Positions 48,572 to 60,270 of a stretch of DNA of 64,000 bases are shown here, one piece after another. The notes under the pieces were generated by a model. That model was given only the letters and a program-made list of their open reading frames with translations, ran no database searches and was not told where the DNA came from. Origin of the DNA: Trichobilharzia szidati (lineage: Eukaryota > Platyhelminthes > Trematoda > Strigeidida > Schistosomatidae); contig OX235279.1 in the NCBI GenBank assembly GCA_944472155.2, positions 57,943,564 to 58,007,563 of the forward strand. The letters run 5' to 3'. The translations under genes were made by a program, and so were the position numbers. Position 1 is the stretch's first letter; each line of letters opens with the position of its first letter.

Positions 48572-49499
48572 ATGTTGTATAGCGCTTGGTTCATTTCACT
48601 ACGTGCCCTTACAAGGTTACGTTTGCAATTCGAGGAGGATAGTGTCTTTCAGTATTTCCTGGACTTAGGCTTGCTTGGAAAGGAGAGAAGTTGTTCGTGT
48701 GGTGGTATAATGACTCTAAAAATCTATACTAGGTCAACTGATGGTTTTGTACATCGATGTGGAATTTGCTGGAAGCGAGTTAGTATTAGAGAGGATAATA
48801 TTTCTTAGGAACTGTTTTTGCTAGGTCGCATCTCTCCCTAACCCAGATTTGGTACATTTGCAATTACTGGGTACTGAAACAGCCCGTGAGAGCCGCTGCT
48901 GCCGAGACAGAGAACAGCCTCGTCTCAACAGTTCAGTGGTACCAGCACTGCAGAGACTCGCCTCATGGAGAATGGACAGAATTACTTCGTTGTTAGGCGG
49001 GGACGACGTAGTAGTCCATGTGGATGAGACAATGTTGGTGAAGAAGAAATATAACCGCGGTCGTCAGAGAGCGAACAATATTTGGGTCATAGCTTTATAC
49101 GACATATCCATCCGAAAAGAATTTGTTGAACGAATAGCAGACAGGAAGGCGACTACACTGGTACCTATTATAAAGCGACTTGTGAAACCGGGATCAATTG
49201 TACGTACCGACGAGTGGAGAGACTATGATTCATTGTCATCCCTGGGATACATTCATCACAGAGTGAACCACTCCAGTGATTTCGTGGATCCAGTTACAAG
49301 GCCTCATAAAAATTTCACTGAGGGATTTTGGGGTCGACTGAAAAGTAGAATAAGGACCATAAATGGATCTCAAAAGGATCTCATTTATAGTCATTTAGAT
49401 GAATATATGTAGAGAAAGTGGTGCGAAATCTCTATTGACAGTCCCATGCTGAATTGGGAAATGTTTCTCTCCTATGTTCGGGGGAGATACCTATTGTAG
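48572..49499 (+). pseudogene. Merlin/IS1016-type transposase
   Basis: The N-terminal part (48572-48808) has a zinc ribbon: CSCGG and CGICWKRVSIRED. A stop at 48806 and at least one frame change follow before the core. The core has HVDETMLVKKKYNRGRQRAN (first Asp), VRTDEWRDYDSL (second Asp) and FTEGFWGRLKSR (Glu), so the DDE triad is intact. A further in-frame TAG at 49410 cuts the last 28 codons (natural end at 49497). Merlin elements are known in schistosomes. Terminal inverted repeats could not be recognised on either side by eye. The copy is dead, but the core is well kept. Confidence 0.9.
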
Positions 49500-50071
49500 C
49501 CGTTTCATCATTTTCTTATGCATTTTTCTATAAATATAAGTTTCCGCTATTAATAAACGCCTCTTTCAGGTGATTGGTCCGTTCAAGGTCGTTTGCTGAT
49601 TGGTTGTTACTGGTGTCGAAAGTTTAACTTTGCCATTTTCATGTAAGCTTTTCCTTTTTTGTTTTCCTCCTGAAGAATGTTCAAAAAATAACAAGCATCT
49701 GTTTACTTGCTTGATAATGAGTGTAATGGAAGAAGATAAGAGAATTGCTAACGAATCTTTATCAAGGAGAAACACACCATATTTATACATTTTTAGCCAC
49801 ATTAAAATTCATCTTGGTCAGTGGAAATCAAATTATTCTGACTGGTTGGCGACTGGTTCAAGGTTAAACGATGCGACGAAGAGTCCCCATCGTAAAGTAG
49901 ATCCAGATTTTGGAAATAAACACTTCTACCTCCGAAGCCATTGACTTTAAAAGTTGATTTCAGTTTTGACCACTTCCTATTAATCTGCATCTATATACTG
50001 CTTAAAAATCCTGTAAGCAACATACACCATCTTCATTCCTCTGTCAGAAAAAAATTTGAGCTGAGCCTGTC
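49500..50071. other. intergenic, no gene seen
   Basis: Open frames on both strands (49566-49802, 49600-49944) overlap; neither has support. Confidence 0.4.
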
Positions 50072-50880
50072 TTACCTTCTTGATGCAACCAACCATTGTT
50101 GTGTCTTGTTATTGGCTTGCTTACCCCACTGTATCCATTTCTGTAGCTGGCTAACGTTAACCTGTTTCAGTTTATTTCCTCTGCTACTGGTATAGACGGA
50201 ACCACATCTCTCACTGATAGTGTATGGCCCTTTACAATTCGGAAGGAGTTCCCGTGAACCTGGCCAGTATCTAGCCGTGTACCTTCTTCCTCTGCATTCT
50301 ACCTGATCGCCGATTCCAGAGGTTATGCATCCCATCTTCTCTCTCTGTTCAGAATTCGCGGCGTCAATCTTCTGTTTATGCTTTACATTACTGACGGTTT
50401 TTTCCGTTCTGTTCGCGATGTCTTCACACTTGACTCTTAGTGAAGGGACCAGGTCGTGTTGTGCATTGGTAATCGTGTTTTCCGTCTATACATCAACTGA
50501 AATAGTGACTTCTTTGTTGTTTCCTGGGTGGAAGCATGTTGTTCCAATAGAATTAATGAAATTTTTGTCTCCTAGTTACTTCCCTTTGAGGCCATCCACT
50601 CCTTCAGTGTACGGTTATTCCTCTCTGTAAAACCATTTATTTGTGATTGATATGGTTTTGTTCTAATCTTCTTGATACCTAAATGTTTCGAACGGGCTGC
50701 AAATTCCTCACTTTGAAAACAAGGACCCTGATCTGTCAGTATCATCTTTGGTACACTGTGGTCTGCAACGATGTGTCAGTCACAGTCTTCGCGCGCTGAT
50801 CCGGCATCGCGATGGCGTCCGCCCATTGTGTGGCCTGTTTTGTCATCAACAGGTGGTGATTCTTTATCAGAGGCCTGTGT
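50072..50880 (-). pseudogene. gypsy integrase, 3' fragment
   Basis: On the - strand from about 50880: LMTKQATQWADAIAMPDQR, then the second catalytic Asp region (frame broken), RNNRTLKEWMASK with the Glu region, QETTKKSLFQLMYRRK, then the C-terminal part QLQKWIQWGKQ. Several stops. Related to the + strand pol at 2.6-5.1 kb but less complete, with no RT. Confidence 0.88.
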
Positions 50881-52745
50881 GAGTGGGGAAAGCACTGAAT
50901 AATCAGGAGATAGATACAACTAATTTATTCTAGTTAAACGTGAGTCGAAATTAGACCTAACAACTAACATCGTACTACTTATTCACATTGTTAAAATTCA
51001 GTTTTCTAAGCTCTGAATATTCGAGACATGGAGTCAGTTTCGAAAAGTAGTTATCCTTTTATTGATTTAAATGATTTAAGTGTCCCTAATGATTAAGGTT
51101 GTTTCGTAATCCAGTGGTGCCTTGTTATCATATATATTAAATAGGCTTCTTTGGGCTGTAATTAGAAGCTGTGAAGTAAGAGTATGTTTTTGTGTGTGTT
51201 GTTATATGCGTAAAGAAACAAAATAGCTGTTTAAAAACAACTATACCGACAGTAGATGACTCCACTTAACACAATTTCACATAGTCAGTGGAAACATGGT
51301 TTTCAGATTATCTTCCTGTATTTAGTCCGTTACATTATCAGGAAAGCTACAGAAATATTTTACCTCATTTTATGAAAACTACTTGTGCTTAATAAATTCA
51401 ATGAAAGTTACCTTCCTGAAAAGAAATAAACTTTTTTGTACTATCAGGAAGTGCTTAGAATAGTAACACAGATTTAAAGGCAAACTAATAATAAAAATTT
51501 AGAGTACAAGAAATGCGTCAAATTCTGACTATGCGATTATTAAAACAGAGATGTGGAGTAGAACGTATTAAGTAATCATGTGAAAATTTATCTTCCGAGA
51601 TGCTAATTCACTTATTCCCTGTTCATCTACTGAACATTTTAGTTCAGTTGGCCGGTAGTAATACAACAAATCTCATCCACTTTATCCTGTTTTTTTAAAC
51701 AATTTACGGTAAATCACTCTTTCAGTAATATTTGTATATATTAATTCAGTTACATCATGCAAATGTGTCACATTTTCATTGTCTGTAGTATTGCTTTTAT
51801 TGTTTTTATTCAGATATTTAATATACCGTTAAGTTTTAAGTTTTCTGCCGGTCAAAAATCATTTCGCCGTGCAACAAGTTATGAACCATTTTCCACAAAA
51901 CTCAGTTAAATATAGAACTAATATAAAACAGCTATGGTTAACAAGATTGCTAATCTCTAGGATTTGTGATAATTTATCATCAGTTGTTAAAATTAACTAG
52001 AATAACATTATAATTACAAAGTGTCTCCTCTAAGTACGACAGTGACGTCTAATTTGGTGATCATATTTCTTATCTTTTCATTTGGCCTCCACCAGAATAT
52101 GTCTCTCTTCAAGTTGTTGAAACGGGAAGACCTTTTCCAGATGTCATGAGCATGAAGAGAAATACAAATTCTTTGTTATGTGCTGTTCATCAGAAACATA
52201 AATCAAAATATAAAATTAAATTTTCCATAATACTTAACAGATTTCGCAGGTGGAAATACATATATACATATTTGATTTTTGCAAAAAATAATGGAGTCTA
52301 CTTTTCTGGCGACTGGGTTCGTTATTATCATTCATCTTATAATGATATCATTTATAACCTCATAAACCTAACATTTTATTTCAAGGCTAGTTTGCACTGT
52401 GCACCAACATTATCAAAATCAACTGCTAAAACAGAAGATGATTCGTTTTATTCTTGGCCTGTGACAAATTGGTGGTTACTTGATTTCCTGTTTTTTGATA
52501 CCATAAATTAATCCGTCTTTAAATCTTTCAAAACGCATAAATATAACAGCGTCTGTATTTATTTTTCATCTGAGTGTTCTTGTAATTTCTACATAAGTTG
52601 ATCCAAAGCATCAAAGATAATGCAGTCAGAGGAAATGCAAATAATTTGTTTTAAGTATACAAACTTTCACTTAAAATTAAATTTTAGTTAGATGTTTACG
52701 AAATCCATGCTTCATTTTAAACTTGAGCGGTACAGTTTATTACAG
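50881..52745. other. intergenic or intronic
   Basis: The open frame around 52050-52511 (+) is long but rich in Lys, Asn, Ile, Tyr and Phe as expected by chance. Its first part (PPPEYVSLQVVETGRPFPDV) is less so and might be exon-derived. Confidence 0.3.
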
Positions 52746-52990
52746 TTTCAACCACAGTGTTCATAAGTGTTGAACTGTTTAGTTCCGATACCCAGATTTC
52801 AACTCTATCTAGGTTCAAAAAGACTGAAATTTGCTTCTTTAATTCAAGAAGTAAATTTACTACAACGCTTTATCAGTTAAATCAGGATGGAAGTATGCAG
52901 TCAAATAGCAAGAATAAGTTTAGAAACCATCTACAAGGCATACCTTCAATGAGCGAAGTGCAGACAGTTAAAAAATATTTTACTAGTTAG
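52746..52990 (+). CDS. candidate terminal exon, unknown protein
   Basis: An acceptor-like TTTATTACAG ends at 52745 and a second (ATACCCAG) at 52795. The frame then runs to TAG at 52988. Peptide pieces are QISTLSRFKKTEICFFNSRS, QLNQDGSMQSNSKNKFRN and QGIPSMSEVQTVKKYF: Ser-, Thr- and Gln-rich, not the usual chance mix. AATAAA follows at 53001, eleven bases after the stop. The family is not recognised. The + strand partner exons were not found. Confidence 0.38.
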
Positions 52991-53009
52991 TTCTGAAATT
53001 AATAAACCT

Positions 53010-53765
53010 CTTGAAATCTTTATACCATGAAACTTCACTCATCAACTTTTGTTCTCCCTGATATGAAACTTCATTTGAATAATATACCTTGAATAATTAC
53101 ATTCGTGAATATGTATCCTCAGTTGTAGCCAACATTTAATTATGTATCAGACTCTTAACAGATTCAAAACAAAATCTGTAACATTGATGGAATAATGTGA
53201 ACTTTTTCTACAAGAAATTCAGTCGGAATCTAAACTATACGAGGCATCTGTTTATTAAAAGTTTTTTCCGAATGATTGGGAGGATAAGTTGAATACTTGA
53301 GTAATTTCGTTTAAAAATACTACTTAGATATTTTCTTCTAATGTTATATACTTCTCATACACATCACAATGGATAAATTTTATGTTTTAGACGTAGCTAT
53401 GAGTTAAGATACACTTAGGTATGGGAAAATGTTTGCTAAGTCTCCAAAACTCTAATATTATTGTTTGTTTCTGTATTTTTATGATTTTGTTAATGTCTTC
53501 AGGTGAACATTCCCTGTACCATTATATATTACAAATATGACTACACTCAGCTGTGATAAACCAATGATTAAATGAGTTCATAAGTGTTCAATAAATGCCC
53601 CTAATCAGACTGAGAATTTGCCCACAGAGTGATAATTTGCAGTGATGTCTGTTGACATGTTAGCTCCTGATTCACGCTTTTCGACGTGTCTGATGGTTGG
53701 TGTGATTCCATTCAGTTGAATGCGACTAACAATCCCTTGTGTGGCTGATACTTTCATTATAACAC
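53010..53765. other. intergenic, no gene seen
   Basis: AT-rich. No reading frame or repeat can be supported. Confidence 0.4.
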
Positions 53766-53769
53766 GATC

Positions 53770-53860
53770 ACAGTAGGAACACTGTCACTCGCTAGGGAAG
53801 CAAACTCAGTCAACCTATGAGTCCCAAGTAGGATGAAGTGGACTTCCTAGATTTCAGTGT
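53770..53860 (+). mobile_element. SM-alpha SINE relic (ribozyme region)
   Basis: CAACCTATGAGTCCCAAGTA then GGATGAAGTGGACTTCCTAG follows the SM-alpha hammerhead. A base is lost in CTGATGA (reads CTATGA) and the GAAA box is changed (TGAAG), so it is inactive. Confidence 0.65.
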
Positions 53861-54588
53861 TATTCGTCATCAACCAAATAACATTATGTTACGCAATTTG
53901 GTTTTCAAAGTACATTTAATCTCCAAAGCATACTTTGATTAGTATTTTATATATTACCTTTTTGTGACTGAATATTCCTCATTTCAACTTGAAAACCAGA
54001 TAGCATCCAAATATTTATTATAAAACAACCTGATGTTTTTTGCTAGTCATTCATTGATGAGAGAATTAATTGTGTATTTTGTCCTCACTAACTGGACGTA
54101 CTTTCATTTCACTGGGTAGTGTGATACCAAATGAATGGCTGACCTAATATCTACCTTTTTAGTACTGAAGAATTATTATCTTAACAAGTAGTAATTAGTG
54201 TCATTTTTTGTACAGTAATTATTATTTTTGTTAATAACTTTTACTTATAGCTTTCCCTTCCTAATCTAAGCAGACTAAATTCATCCATATCTGTTAGCAT
54301 ACAAGGACTGAACAAAGAAAGGACTGAACACTATCGACCACTGATATTTATGTGTATCTAACTTACGTAAAGGATGAAACCACCCTACAGGATTTTGACT
54401 TCAAGTAAATGTTAAATAAATAACGTCAAAATGCAAGCTATGGCATTATCTGGAGTTTTTTAAATAGCCAATGTCACTAACAGCGACTAATCGATTTTGT
54501 CCTTTAATTTTCATCAACTGCGAATTAATGATAAAAACGAATTCCAGTGTACAATTTTGCTGTGTCTCAATATCCTGCTTATGTGTAG

Positions 54589-54701
54589 GCATATGGAATT
54601 ATAAACGTGACTCAAACGGTATAATATGTTCACCTGATGCCGATTTGATAGCAAAAGATATCGCGAAATCGATTAATCGTATGAAAATTTCTTTGTATTA
54701 A
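54589..54701 (+). CDS. candidate terminal exon, unknown protein
   Basis: The acceptor ATCCTGCTTATGTGTAG is followed by GC and then 36 codons to TAA: IWNYKRDSNGIICSPDADLI, then AKDIAKSINRMKISLY. The acidic/basic amphipathic C-terminus looks protein-like. It could belong with another exon upstream; it has no recognised family. No clear AATAAA follows within 100 bases. Confidence 0.33.
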
Positions 54702-56839
54702 TATTTCAGCTGACAGTAGGAGATATATGTGACAAAGTCATTCATACACAGGATTATTTATGAAATAGACCATCACTACCATTATTATAACAGATTTGAG
54801 TAGCTTCGTCACAGGCTTATTATTGTTAGACTTTCAAGTTGTGCAAATGGACATCATGATAAACATAGAAATCACAAAATACTCATGATTATATAGGCAT
54901 TCCTAACGACTTCATGAATTACCCGTCGGGTTTACAGTAATGATATGTCATACCTCTGAATACCCTCGTTTTAACGAGCGTTACCAAGATATGAGTAGAA
55001 AAAGAATTTCTGGTGCAGTAGGCCAGACAAACTAGCATAAAATTATGAGAAGGTAAATATACATGTTTAACTTTGATACCTACTGACTAAATATGACTAC
55101 GAAGTAATATTTACTGTCATAGTCTAACAGAAATGCTGAAGTAGTCTAAACAAATACTTTACAAAATATTTTTTGAATTCAGAGTTCAATATTAAATATC
55201 TAAGGAATATATTACTTATTTCTGTACGTGAACACAGCAACGGTCTATGCTGCTAAAATAAATGTCGTTGCTGGGATAAGCGATTAACTGACTCGAAATT
55301 CTTATGTAATTGAAACATAAACCAATTTGTTGCATTATTGACATTTGATTGCTTATATATGAGGTGTTTGAAAACCATCTAACTGAATAGCTGTGCCAGC
55401 ACCACTGGGACATCTGATAGTTGAGAAAATTTAATTGCCACTATGGCCTTTAAAGTAAAAAAAAATAGAAGCAATCAAGCCACACGGAATTTAGGCACCT
55501 ACTGAACTAACCAGTTGGCGAAATAATACAGTCACTTTTTCACTTACAACTTTTCTGTTATGCTTTTATTTGACAAAATTGTTAGCTTTCCCATAATTCT
55601 TTGATTAATCTGCGAAGAGTGCGTTAGGATTATATGGAAACTTGTTAAGTAGAATATATTTTTCATACACTTTAACAAGAGATGATCTGAAATGGGGTCA
55701 TCTCTGAATTCAAATTTGCTGCCTAATTTCTTTCGGTTATTTTTGAATTACAATAAAATGACACTTTATTTCTGTTTACTTCTGAGTGGACAACCCTATT
55801 TTTTTCATTTTCTTTTATCCAGTGTTCAGTCTTATGAGATATCCGTATTAATTTATTCATCAAAAGTGAAGGACGTTTTCCTTGTGCTTCAGATGTTATT
55901 TCCTCAAAAGACTGTACAGATCTCATTTTCGATATCACTACTTTTATCCTATCTTTTGATAAATAATCTGCCTTCAAATCACTTTTAAACTCCAAAAGTT
56001 CTTTCGTGGTTTGATGTTAGAATATACTTCTTTCAAGTACTTTGGTACAAGATACTTGTCTTTATGACGACTTTCACCGATGTCATTATCACATTCAGAA
56101 ATATGTAAAAACATCAGTAACCCATTATGGCTCAATGAAGGCATACTGCTTTGTTTATTGACAAGAAGAATAATAGCCAAATGTGAATGCTGAAACAAAC
56201 TAACTGAGGGTTAAAATACGAATCAACTGCAAGTAGACTGCTAATAAAAGTAGCTACAGAAAATCAATTAAGAAAGAAATCAAAAGCATTCTGAATAAGT
56301 TCACCTCCTCTCTTTACTATTTACAAGATCCCGTCACTACATCATATAATGGATTTTCTATATTTCACTATAAATTAACAATGATTTTGGATTAATCTGA
56401 TAGACACAGTGTTTGTTTCTGTAAGACATTCCCGCTCTTGTTCTCGTTTTTCTCAATGATTTTCTGTACAGATGAATCTTAATATGTGAAATCTAATTTA
56501 AATTTTTCTTTCTCCTTCGTTAGTTTTTTAATCAAAACCTCACAAAAACACAGAGTGGAACAGAAGGAAGAAGAAGAAAGTACTTTTTGCATTTACTGCC
56601 AAAATTTTTACATCTACAGGTGGTAAATAATCTTAACCAGGTAAATAAAAATAAGTGGAGAAGCGATATTTACAGAGTCTAACTCGAATATGTCGTAAAT
56701 GTGAATAACTACTAATTAGTGAAAATATAAATCCTACTATTAATTTTTAAATAAGTATATCAATAGGAAGCTTAAAATACTATGCAAACGTTAAATCTAA
56801 ATGTCTTGAGAAAATTTTCATATTATTATTATTGTCACT
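54702..56839. other. intergenic, no gene seen
   Basis: Overlapping open frames at 55692-55995 on both strands cancel each other; none has family support. Confidence 0.4.
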
Positions 56840-57640
56840 ATTCCCATGGGTTCCTAGTGGAAAATAAAGCTTCAACAGCACTACTCCATTTCATTCTGTT
56901 TTCTTCAGTCCCTTTTATTTGGCACCATGATTGCCCATCAACTGTTGTCTACCCTCAGACGATCGCCTCCATGTCACTCACTGGCATTCGGGCTCTGCTT
57001 GATAGACTGGCGCACTCTCCACGTGTGTCCGATCCATCTCTGTTTCCTTCTGCATATTTGTTAGGCAATAAGTTCTTGGTTAATTTGTTCCTGGAGTTTC
57101 TTGTTGCTAATTCTTTCTGGTCGGCCGGCCCTTCGATCTTCAGTGTGGAGCCAGCGAAGAAAGCAGCTGTTGATAAAAGTCTCCAGTAGCCTGCTGGAAA
57201 TGCTTTTCGTGATGCACCAAGTTTCTGACCCATATGGAAGAAATGACTTGAAATTGGTGTTGAAAATCCGAATCTTGTTCTTTGTGCTGAGTGCAAAAGA
57301 TTTCCGAAGTGATTTCAGGGTGATGAAGCTGTATCTTGAGTTGCCGATTCTGGTTTCGAAATCTTCAACCATTCCACATGTAGTTGGAACGATGCTTCTT
57401 AGATAAGTGAATGAACTAACCTCTTTCAAACTTATTCCATTGATAATAATTGGTGCTTGTTGTTGGTTGGTTACTTTCATTACCTCCCTCTTCACCATGT
57501 TCGCTCAAAGTCCTGTCTTTGCGACTTCTCCTGTCAGTTAGTTAGTTTTCACCTACAGGTCTTCGAGTTTGTGTGACATTAGACATAAATAGTCAGCAAA
57601 GTCCAGGTCTTTTAGATATGGTCTGCACCTTACAGTTGCG
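56840..57640 (-). mobile_element. RTE/SR2-type LINE, RT end to 3' UTR
   Basis: On the - strand from 57640: LDFADYLCLMSH is the RT catalytic box with the second Asp of FADD replaced by Tyr. Then come IIINGISLKEVSSFTYLRSI, SRYSFITLKSLRKSFALS, KIRIFNTNFKSFLPYGSETW and RISNKKLQEQINQELIA (open frame 57498-57061). After a stop, QRWIGHTWRVRQ and the 3' UTR follow, ending in ATTATTATT on the + strand at about 56820. It is 5'-truncated and inactive. It is the best RTE reference in the window. Confidence 0.9.
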
Positions 57641-57859
57641 AAACGGTGAAGACTCGCAGATCCGTTTGTATATGTCTAACTGCTTTTTTATTACTCATCA
57701 GGTTTGAGATTTTATTTACTTTCTTTCTGCATACATCTATTTGCCGCCTTCACTAGAATAATGACAACACTCCAAGCACATCGTTAATTCTTCCAGTTTT
57801 GCGAGGATCGGACTATTTCCACCATATGTCTCTTCACAAATTTATATTGGCTGTAACTA

Positions 57860-58045
57860 TTGTGAACCAAGGATCACCAAACAGATATTTGCATCCTAGT
57901 TTGTGACTCCTTAACAGTGCTAACTCATGAAATTTAGAAGTTTCCAGTGCAAGGCTATCAAATTATGAAAAGTGGATACAACCGCATATCTACTACATGC
58001 GAATCCAAGTGCATATAGTTTCTAACTTCTTTCCGTTCATGGTAC
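57860..58045 (-). mobile_element. SM-alpha SINE relic
   Basis: The - strand reads CTGTTAAGGAGTCACAAACT then AGGATGCAAATATCTGTTTG, a decayed hammerhead, with the head region further on (58000-58045). Core boxes are mutated. Confidence 0.6.
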
Positions 58046-58244
58046 AGTATTTTAATTTCATGGTATAGGTGACTATCTGCCAATGCAACAAACTTTGTTT
58101 AATCTCAGTGGTTATAGTTTCATATCAAAACCAGGCGAAACCACCTCGAAGTTTGTCAGTAGCAATAAGGAATTGAAAGCAAGTATATCTCTATGAAAAA
58201 CGGTTTATGCTCAGAAAACATACAACTTCGTCTTAGATAAAGAC

Positions 58245-58256
58245 AAAACACAGGTA
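58245..58256. repeat. direct repeat, left copy
   Basis: AAAACACAGGTA; 58425-58436 has AAACCACAGGTA (one difference). Confidence 0.7.
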
Positions 58257-58424
58257 ACTCCATTATGGATTAGATTTTAGTTTGATAAATCACGCTGTGT
58301 TGTACAGTAATATTCACTGATGAAGTCAATATTACTGTACAACACTGTGATTCGTCAAACTAAAATCTGTTGCATAATGAAGTTATACTCTGCCACGATG
58401 CCAAAGTTTTATACATATATTAAC
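58257..58424. mobile_element. short fold-back element, copy 2
   Basis: About 57-bp arms (left to 58313; right 58328-58385) are inverted repeats: CAGTAATATT ends the left arm and AATATTACTG starts the right. A unique tail (CTGCCACGATGCCAAAGTTT) follows. Layout and tail match 10545-10753. No ORF. Confidence 0.8.
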
Positions 58425-58436
58425 AAACCACAGGTA
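58425..58436. repeat. direct repeat, right copy
   Basis: Pairs with 58245-58256. Confidence 0.7.
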
Positions 58437-59353
58437 TTTTGCTTTGTAGCAGATGGTTCTACATTGATTGGAACAAAACTGCTATAATGTGGTGAAAACA
58501 TATTATATGCCTGAATTAGGCGGTTCCTTCTTAAAGCAAGAAATCTTAGTTTCTTTCCCTAGAGAAAGCTTATAGGATGTGTGGTCAGTCAGAAAAAAAG
58601 TCCTCATCTGCAGATAAAAATGACGCAATAACTAACAACAAGTGCAGTGTATATAGATATGATACCCTATCATCACTGAATTTCCTTGACACAAAAGCAT
58701 TTGAGGTTTCGCCTGCAGGAATTTCAGCTACGATTTTTTAGATGAGACTTTTAAATCTCATCAGGACTGGATGTGGATATTAACGATGTTCCTGTATCCA
58801 TTTACCAGTCTATCAAAACAGATTTTAAGCTGTCAAATTCTAACAACCTTGGTTTGTTATTCGAACTGACATTTTACAAACTTTGATGTACTTTGAAAGG
58901 TTGTATTTTTAAGTAGAACTACAAGAGAACTTTCTTAAGACTTTCTTTGTTCAGTTACTTATTCTCAATCTTTTCATTTTGTTAGATTTTGATGAGTTTT
59001 GTCCCAGTCAGTCAAGTTTATGTGTTTTGTAACTTATCTTCTAAGTGTCAACAACTGATTGTTGTGGTCTGCATTTTACTACATTCACTTCAAATAGGCA
59101 ATATCATCACACCATAACAGCAGTCATTTCTTTTGGAGAGCTACGAAAATACTTCATTGAAAATATTCAGTCTTTACTGCTTCACTATGTCACCACAAAA
59201 AATATCAGATAGGACCTAATTTTCGCTTCGCTTAGAAACAAACGAACAGTGTCACTGTTTACTAATTGATAAGTGTCAGCCTTCGATGATCGACAAGGCC
59301 GTCCATCAAATACAACTCATGTGACGTATTGTCTTTAACTTAAGACGTTTCAT
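58437..59353. other. intergenic, no gene seen
   Basis: AT-rich. No reading frame or repeat can be supported between the fold-back element and the PLE inverted repeat. Confidence 0.4.
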
Positions 59354-60270
59354 TATTATAAAGGTTTCTGTATTTCCCAATGAACGAAAAACAAAACGAT
59401 ATTGTTTTTACTGACGTTTCGCTATTTAATGCTAATAGCTTCATCAAAGTATTATTAAACCGGAATTTACAAAATCTCAGCATATATATAACAAAGAGTT
59501 GAGGAGTGAGAAAATAGACTTAGGTCAAGTTAAAGGGACATATTGAAAGTCAAAATAACAATGAAGATCACTAAACTAAATAACAAAGGTTATAGTACGT
59601 CTGTTATGATATCAAAACAAAGTTTACTAACTTGATCATCGTTCGTCAGTCTGGGGTCATTTTTCGTTGTCAAGTTGGTCAACTGGTAAAGATAGCAAAA
59701 CCAAGTGTAGATTGTTGGATTTGATCAGTGTGTAAAATTATAAAAGCAGTGTGTGTTTACATAGTGAACTTGCATATCACATTCGTGTTGATTTTGTCAC
59801 TTCATGGGGGAGGGAGGTGTTGTAACCAGGTCAGATTCTGTTTTAGTCCTATTCAGGCAATTTGGATTCCACCAGATATGAAATGCTTCTCATATTAGAC
59901 GTTCTTTGTTATTTCTGAAGTTTTTCTGGATTATTTCAATATTGTCAAAATCAATTTTGTGGCCTGATTCTATAGCGTGTAGACGACCTATAGCTGATGA
60001 TTTTTCAAGTTTTTCTAGTTCAACCGGATTTCTCGGTGGTTGAACAGATACTCTACGCTGTTCATTTCTTCTGATTTTGATTTCTCGAGATGTTTATCCG
60101 ATGTATATCGCATCATATTACAAGCATTTTATTTTATAGACACAATTAGATAGAGAATCTTTAGGGAATTGATCTTTTATATGGACAAGGTTGCTTTGAA
60201 GTGTGTCTGATGTTTTGAACAAAACTCTAATGTCGAGCTGATTGAGTACTCTTATGATGTCCTCTGACGT
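59354..60270 (-). mobile_element. Penelope-like element 3' end, copy 2
   Basis: On the - strand from 60260: SEDIIRVLNQLDIRVLFKTS, then NCVYKIKC, a stop, YDAIYIG, a stop, TSREIKIRRNEQ (GIY-YIG core with Arg and Glu/Gln positions), then AIGRLHAIESGHKIDFDN and a stop before EAFHIWWNPN. Followed by a long 3' region. It covers more of the domain than copies 1 and 3, with three in-frame stops. No RT. It forms the left arm of an inverted repeat with 60271-61002. Confidence 0.82.

Noticed and set aside
49566..50195. Pairs of opposite-strand ORFs between Merlin and the gypsy fragment
   Set aside because: They overlap each other, have no domain, and are partly in the gypsy relic.
52050..52511. About 150 open codons on the + strand
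   Set aside because: In an AT-rich 64-kb window, open runs of this size are expected in six frames by chance, and most of it is Lys/Asn/Ile/Tyr/Phe. Only its first 20 residues look protein-like.
56955..57406. Overlapping ORFs at 56955-57296 (minus strand) and 57101-57406 (plus strand) in the RTE fragment
   Set aside because: Shadows of the minus-strand RTE frame 57061-57498.
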